Source: Clostridiales bacterium (GTDB lineage: Bacteria > Bacillota > Clostridia > Lachnospirales > Lachnospiraceae). From it: 53,965 bases of DNA. The DNA lies in contig QAKV01000004.1 of assembly GCA_003343625.1 (NCBI GenBank), positions 1 to 53,965 on the forward strand. The letters run 5' to 3'. The notes below the pieces were generated by a model. That model was not told the DNA's origin, made no database searches, and saw nothing but the letters and a program-made list of their open reading frames with translations. The position numbers were made by a program, and so were the translations under genes. Positions 50,406 to 53,965 of the stretch are shown one piece after another (the first letter of the stretch is position 1; each line of letters opens with the position of its first letter).

Positions 50406-50552
50406 ATGTGCGAACAAGCAGAGATTCCGTCCCCCGATCAAGGGCGAAATCCCTGCTTGTTTTTATGCCGCATAAAGTTTGCCGTCGTAAAAAAAGTGTG
50501 CGCCGGGGCTGTACGCCGCGCCCTGCAGTGCTATAATGAATATATTCGCTGA
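50406..50552 (+). CDS. Possible short leader ORF ahead of the MATE gene
   Basis: ATG at 50406 opens 48 codons (MCEQAEIPSPDQGRNPCLFL..., ending EYIR) to the TGA at 50550-50552. It runs straight through the terminator-like hairpin at 50414-50460 and over the TATAAT of the MATE promoter. The nearest ribosome-site-like sequence is about 22 nt away, so coding is doubtful. If translated, ribosomes would disturb the hairpin and could relieve termination. Confidence 0.2.
   Translation: MCEQAEIPSPDQGRNPCLFLCRIKFAVVKKVCAGAVRRALQCYNEYIR
50414..50464 (+). terminator. Terminator-like hairpin upstream of the MATE gene
   Basis: ACAAGCAG-GATT pairs with AATC-CTGCTTGT (one mismatch or bulge) around a G/C-rich loop and is followed by TTTTT on the plus strand. 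No plus-strand gene precedes it. A short plus transcript beginning in the palindrome at 50334-50385 would therefore be ended or attenuated here. Confidence 0.6.
50529..50537 (+). promoter_or_regulatory. Extended -10 promoter of the second MATE gene
   Basis: TGCTATAAT (TATAAT at 50532-50537), 41 nt before the start codon. No good -35 is visible, which an extended -10 can tolerate. Confidence 0.65.
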
Positions 50553-50578
50553 TTTTACACTGAGAAGAGGGAATGCAA

Positions 50579-51958
50579 ATGGAAAATTCGCAAAAAATCA
50601 CGCTGTTCGAAAATACGCCGGTGCCGGGCGCCGTGGCCAAACTGGCCGTTCCCACCGTCCTGAGCTCCCTGGTGATGGTGCTGTACAACATGGCGGACAC
50701 ATATTTCGTCGGGATGCTCAACGATCCGGTGCAGAATGCCGCCGTCACCCTGGCCGCCCCGGTTCTTTTGGCCTTCAATGCTGTCAACAACCTGTTCGGG
50801 GTGGGCAGCTCCAGCATGATGAGCCGCGCCATGGGCCGCAGGGATTACGACACCGTCTACCGAAGCTCCGCCTTCGGATTTTACTGCGCGATTCTCTCCG
50901 GCATCCTGTTTTCCCTTCTGTGCACTGTCTTTCAGGGGCCTCTGCTGGTACTTCTGGGATCCGATGCCCAGACGAAAGCCGCTACCGTCGGCTATCTGAA
51001 ATGGACGGTCTTCGCAGGGGCCACCCCTTCCATCTTAAACGTGGTCATGGCCTATCTCGTCCGTTCGGAAGGCGCAGCCCTGCATGCCAGCATCGGTACC
51101 ATGTGCGGCTGTGTGCTGAACATGATCCTGGATCCCGTTTTCATCCTGCCCTGGGGATTTCACATGGGCGCGGAAGGCGCGGGGCTGGCCACGTTCCTCT
51201 CCAACTGCGTGGCCTGCCTGTATTTTTTCGTCCTCCTGTTCGTCCGCCGCAAAACCACCTTTGTGTGCATTCGTCCCAAAATGTTCGGTTTCCGGCGCTC
51301 CATCGTGCTGGGCGTGTGCGGTGTGGGCATTCCTGCTTCCATCCAGAATCTGCTCAACGTCACGGGAATGACGATCCTGAACAACTTCACCTCCGTTTAC
51401 GGGCCGGACGCCGTGGCGGCCATGGGCATCACCCAGAAGATCAACATGGTTCCCATGAACATTTCCATGGGGCTCTCCCAGGGAATCATGCCCCTGATCA
51501 GCTACAACTATTCCTCCGGAAACGTCAGACGAATGAAATCCACCCTGCTGTTTTCGGTGAAGATCATGCTGGGATTCATCCTCACCGTCTCCGCCTTCTA
51601 TTTCCTGGCTTCCGGCTTCCTGACCGGACTGTTCATGCAAAACGAAGCCATCATCGGATACGGCAGCCAGTTTTTGCGGGGCTTTTGTCTGGGGCTGCCC
51701 TTTCTGGCCGTGGATTTCCTGGCCGTGGGCGTCTTCCAGGCTACCGGCATGGGACGGGAAGCGTTCCTGTTCGCCATCCTTCGCAAGATCGTGCTGGAAA
51801 TTCCGGCGCTTTACATCCTCAACCGGCTCTTCCCGCTGTACGGCCTGGCCTATGCCCAGCTCACCGCGGAGCTGATCCTGTCCGCCGCTGCGGTTTTGGT
51901 CCTGCGCCATCTGTTCCGAAAACTGGAAACGCGGGTTCTGCCGCCGGGCGGGCAGTGA
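50579..51958 (+). CDS. MATE-family efflux transporter (second)
   Basis: 459 residues from the ATG at 50579, which has AGAGGG at good spacing (an ATG at 50573 is too close to it). About 12 membrane segments. Family marks: VPTVLSSLVMVLYNMADTYFVGML, LAFNAVNNLFGVGSSSMMSRAMGRRDYD, YLVRSEGAALHASIGTMCGCVLNMILDPVFI, VGIPASIQNLLNVTGMTILNNFTSVYG, and MGLSQGIMPLISYNYSSGN. It resembles the MepA/NorM-like multidrug exporters of Firmicutes. It is divergent from the GTPase-NYN gene across the palindrome and attenuator-like region, so joint regulation under translation or antibiotic stress is worth considering. Confidence 0.92.
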   Translation: MENSQKITLFENTPVPGAVAKLAVPTVLSSLVMVLYNMADTYFVGMLNDPVQNAAVTLAAPVLLAFNAVNNLFGVGSSSMMSRAMGRRDYDTVYRSSAFGFYCAILSGILFSLLCTVFQGPLLVLLGSDAQTKAATVGYLKWTVFAGATPSILNVVMAYLVRSEGAALHASIGTMCGCVLNMILDPVFILPWGFHMGAEGAGLATFLSNCVACLYFFVLLFVRRKTTFVCIRPKMFGFRRSIVLGVCGVGIPASIQNLLNVTGMTILNNFTSVYGPDAVAAMGITQKINMVPMNISMGLSQGIMPLISYNYSSGNVRRMKSTLLFSVKIMLGFILTVSAFYFLASGFLTGLFMQNEAIIGYGSQFLRGFCLGLPFLAVDFLAVGVFQATGMGREAFLFAILRKIVLEIPALYILNRLFPLYGLAYAQLTAELILSAAAVLVLRHLFRKLETRVLPPGGQ

Positions 51959-51972
51959 CGCAAAGGATCTTC

Positions 51973-52569
51973 TCATTTCCGATCCTTTTGATAAAGCACC
52001 TGCCTTCCCCCAAAAGGGATCACCGCCGCAGGATGATCCGGATGCGGCCCGATGTGCTTCTCCATCCAGATCATATGATACCAGCGTCCGAATTTGTATC
52101 CGCACTGATGAAATTCCCCCACCAGCCGATACCCCAGATGGCGGTGGAAGGACTCGCTGTCCGTCGTCAGATACTCGTCCTCGCCGTCCGGCCAGGCGAT
52201 GCAGGCGTTTAAATTCAGGATATTCTGTTCCTTCAGCGCCCGCTCCAGCGCCGCATAGAGCATTCCGCCGATCCCTTCTCCTCTCCGGTTTCGATCTACG
52301 TAGATGGAAGTTTCCACAGCCCAGTCATAGGCTGCCCTCCCGTGAAAGGCTCCGGCATAGGCATAGCCCAGAATCCTGCCGCCCGCCTCCGCCACGATCC
52401 AGGGATACTTTTCTTCCGTCTTCAAAATCCTTCCCCTGAATTCCCCCAAAGAAGGCACTTCATACTCGAAGGTGATAGCCGTATGCTCCACGTAGGGAGC
52501 ATAGATCTCCAGACACGCCTCCGCGTCCTGCTCTTTGGCCGTCCGGATCCGGATCTCTTCTTTTCTCAT
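51973..52569 (-). CDS. GNAT-family N-acetyltransferase, phosphinothricin-acetyltransferase-like
   Basis: 198 residues from the ATG at 52569 (GAGGGGAAG ahead; an in-frame GTG at 52587 overlaps the SDR stop). GNAT marks: IRIRTAKEQDAEACLEIYAPYVEHTAITFEYEVPS (typical of the Pat/Bar group), ILGYAYAGAFHGRAAYDWAVETSIYVDRNRRGEGIGGMLYAALERALKEQ with the acetyl-CoA loop R-G-x-G-I-G, and SFHRHLGYRLVGEFHQCGYKFGRWYHMIWMEK. It acetylates an amino group of a small molecule; the substrate may be an amino-acid analogue such as methionine sulfoximine. It lies 14 nt behind the SDR gene on the same strand. Confidence 0.88.
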   Translation of the reverse strand: MRKEEIRIRTAKEQDAEACLEIYAPYVEHTAITFEYEVPSLGEFRGRILKTEEKYPWIVAEAGGRILGYAYAGAFHGRAAYDWAVETSIYVDRNRRGEGIGGMLYAALERALKEQNILNLNACIAWPDGEDEYLTTDSESFHRHLGYRLVGEFHQCGYKFGRWYHMIWMEKHIGPHPDHPAAVIPFGGRQVLYQKDRK

Positions 52570-52583
52570 GCGCGATCTTCCCC

Positions 52584-53342
52584 TCACAGCATCGCGCCGA
52601 AATCCGTCACGATGATCTGCCCGGTAATCGCCCTGGACTCATCGCTGGCCAAAAACAGGATGATATTGGCCACATCTTCGGGCATACAGGGCTGGGTTTG
52701 CAGGTTGCTGTGGGCAGCCATGGCTCCTATCATATCCGGATCCAGCGCTTCCGGCGCCATAGCTGCCACCATCGGCGTCACGATCGTCCCGGGGCAGATC
52801 GCGTTGCACCGGATTCCCTGGCTCTGGAACCGGAGGGCCGTATGTTTGGTCACGCCGATCACCGCTGCTTTGGAGGACACATAAGCCGCCCCGCCGCAGC
52901 CCTTTTCTCCGGCAACGGAAGCTACGTTGACGATGGAAGCCCCCGTCTTCATCCGCTTCGCCGCGCTTCTCATGCAGCGCATGGTGCCTTTTTGATTGGT
53001 CTCCACGATCCGATCCAGATCTTCATCCGTAAACCGGTCGATCGGCTTCAATCCCTCATCCAGAATGCCGGCATTGTTCACCAGGATATCGATTTTCCCG
53101 TACTTTTCCATGACCAGCTCCATCAGCTTCTCCGGATCCTCCGGCCTGGAGATATCCGTGGAAACCGCATAAACTTCTCCGCCCGCGCTGCGGATCTCTT
53201 CCGCAACCTGTTCCAGCGCCGCCGCACGGCGCGCCGTGATGATCACCGCAGCCCCTTCCGCCGCAAACAGCTTCGCCGCAGCCGCTCCAACTCCGGAATT
53301 TCCTCCGGTGATCACCGCCACTTTCCCTTTCAAACGATCCAT
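52584..53342 (-). CDS. SDR-family oxidoreductase
   Basis: 252 residues from the ATG at 53342 (GGAGGAAATGCG ahead); the frame is open to 53525 but crosses the terminator and promoter region. Marks: VAVITGGNSGVGAAAAKLFAAEGA for NAD(P) binding, DILVNNAGI, ASIVNVASVAG, YVSSKAAV (catalytic Tyr and Lys), CNAICPGTIVTPM, and ITGQIIVTDFGAM at the end. It oxidises or reduces an unknown alcohol/ketone. A TATACT or TATAGT -10 is visible near 53402-53410. The GNAT gene follows. Confidence 0.88.
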   Translation of the reverse strand: MDRLKGKVAVITGGNSGVGAAAAKLFAAEGAAVIITARRAAALEQVAEEIRSAGGEVYAVSTDISRPEDPEKLMELVMEKYGKIDILVNNAGILDEGLKPIDRFTDEDLDRIVETNQKGTMRCMRSAAKRMKTGASIVNVASVAGEKGCGGAAYVSSKAAVIGVTKHTALRFQSQGIRCNAICPGTIVTPMVAAMAPEALDPDMIGAMAAHSNLQTQPCMPEDVANIILFLASDESRAITGQIIVTDFGAML

Positions 53343-53463
53343 CGCATTTCCTCCTCGATCAAACGAATTGCATTGCTCTTTCCTCAAGTTACGTCTCCAG
53401 TATACTATACCCGAACAGCTCCTGTCCCATTTCCCTGAAAAAATTTGAAAAAAGACGGGAAAA

Positions 53464-53499
53464 GGGGCTGCCGGTTCCTCTTTCGAACCGGACAGCCCC
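53464..53499 (-). terminator. Orphan Rho-independent terminator (minus strand)
   Basis: GGGGCTG-CCGGTTC pairs with GAACCGG-a-CAGCCCC. On the minus strand the stem is followed by TTTTCCCGTCTTTTTT. It faces leftward transcription from the IS side, but no minus-strand gene lies directly behind it in the window. Confidence 0.75.
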
Positions 53500-53537
53500 G
53501 GGAGTTTGACACGGGAGTTTGACACGGGAGTTTGACA
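53499..53537. repeat. Three perfect tandem copies of a 13-bp unit
   Basis: CGGGAGTTTGACA is repeated at 53499-53511, 53512-53524 and 53525-53537 without any change, directly abutting the terminator stem on one side and the IS1634-type left end on the other. Confidence 0.95.
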
Positions 53538-53546
53538 GTTGCATAA

Positions 53547-53586
53547 TTAAAAAAGTGCTTACAGGCCGCATAAAGCCTGTACTTTT
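53547..53586. other. Stem-loop in the IS1634-type left end
   Basis: AAAAAAGT/ACTTTTT and ACAGGC/GCCTGT pair with a short bulge (gctt) and a CGCATAAA loop, about 60 nt ahead of the transposase start. Such structures near an IS end often limit outside transcription. The element border was not determined. Confidence 0.45.
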
Positions 53587-53647
53587 TCGTTTTGTTATAT
53601 AGTAATATTTGGTGATGTATGGTATAATTATTACAGAGGTGATTGCT

Positions 53648-53965
53648 ATGCGTGTTACTACATCTAAATCAAAAAATTCCGAATCCTTTTACATCACAAA
53701 ATCTTATACAAATGCCCAAGGAAAAAGTACTTCTACCACGATCAAAAAATTAGGCACTCTGGACGAATTATCAGAACGTCTTGGCACCGACCGGGATGGT
53801 GTCATGGCATGGGCAAAAGAACAGGCAAGAATCGAAACGGAAAAATATAAAAAAGAAACGGAAGATGCAGTTGTTACGATCCCCTTCCATTCCAACAGGC
53901 TTATGGACTATAACAGGAAAAAACTTTTTACCGGTGGTTATCTCTTCCTCCAGTCTGTTTATTAT
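53648..53965 (+). CDS. IS1634-type transposase, N-terminal part (cut by window end)
   Basis: 106 residues are visible from the ATG at 53648 (GAGGTGATTGCT ahead) and the frame is open at the window end. MRVTTSKSKNSESFYITKSY, the TIKKLGTLDELSERLGTDRDGVMAWAKEQARIETEKYKKE block and LFTGGYLFLQSVYY match the N-terminal part of IS1634/IS4-superfamily DDE transposases. The catalytic residues would lie downstream, outside the window. Base use is clearly AT-richer than the neighbouring chromosome, in line with recent arrival. Confidence 0.85.
   Translation, partial: MRVTTSKSKNSESFYITKSYTNAQGKSTSTTIKKLGTLDELSERLGTDRDGVMAWAKEQARIETEKYKKETEDAVVTIPFHSNRLMDYNRKKLFTGGYLFLQSVYY

Noticed and set aside
53499..53537. 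CRISPR repeat
   Set aside because: The three 13-bp units are directly adjacent with no spacers and no cas genes.
53389..53571. 60-codon minus-strand frame through the tandem repeat
   Set aside because: The frame is produced by the repeat and terminator sequence, with no ribosome site or homology.

Overview
The window looks like chromosomal DNA of a Clostridia (Firmicutes), most likely a gut Lachnospiraceae. The evidence is fairly GC-rich coding DNA with strong AGGAGG-type ribosome binding sites, LplB/LplC-type sugar importers without a dedicated ATPase, YesM/YesN-type two-component regulators, a TnpV remnant typical of clostridial mobile elements, and many cytoplasmic glycosidases. The species cannot be named from the sequence alone. 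No tRNA, rRNA or CRISPR array was seen. Both edges are cut inside insertion sequences (IS1182-type at the left, IS1634-type at the right).

Layout. 1-830: 3' end of an IS1182-type transposase and its terminator. 829-5999: minus-strand operon AraC regulator > GH29 alpha-L-fucosidase > polytopic membrane protein > radical SAM/SPASM protein, divergent from a GH13 enzyme (6115-7653). 7690-8877: a scar of mobile-element fragments (TnpV tail, truncated AlbA_2/HATPase-type regulator, unknown short ORF). 8916-15670: thioredoxin reductase, an SDR behind a leader-ORF/hairpin region, and a minus-strand run of ABC exporter, YfcC-type transporter, M15 peptidase and small membrane protein. 15671-18250: an 859-residue deacetylase-like multidomain protein. 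18336-36697: the largest unit, a Gram-positive polysaccharide utilisation locus. It has a sugar importer (two permeases and a binding lipoprotein), a YesM/YesN sensor-regulator pair, a sulfatase, GH3, GH20 beta-hexosaminidase and GH2 beta-mannosidase. It also has a divergent second sulfatase and an opposing GH125 alpha-1,6-mannosidase plus O-acetyltransferase.

Taken together, the enzyme set (fucosidase, beta-mannosidase, beta-hexosaminidase, alpha-1,6-mannosidase, two sulfatases), with no visible signal peptides on the enzymes, fits import and cytoplasmic dismantling of fucosylated or sulfated host N-glycan-like oligosaccharides. This substrate is an inference.

36780-47406 holds housekeeping and transport genes: RecQ, a YitT-type protein, an RmlD-like reductase, a GreA-type factor, GDPD, MFS, MATE, and an OmpR-type two-component system with a PepSY lipoprotein. 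47466-50327 encodes the most unusual protein: a TetM/EF-G-like ribosome-binding GTPase fused to a C-terminal NYN (YacP/Rae1-like) nuclease domain. Immediately upstream lies a perfect 22-bp-arm palindrome shared with a divergent MATE transporter. The window ends with a GNAT acetyltransferase, an SDR, an orphan terminator, a 3x13-bp tandem repeat and the IS1634-type transposase start.

A second point of interest is a pair of long hairpins (18260-18327 and 34590-34667). Both sit between convergent genes, share a 19-nt internal sequence, and differ by a compensated 4-bp insertion in the stem.
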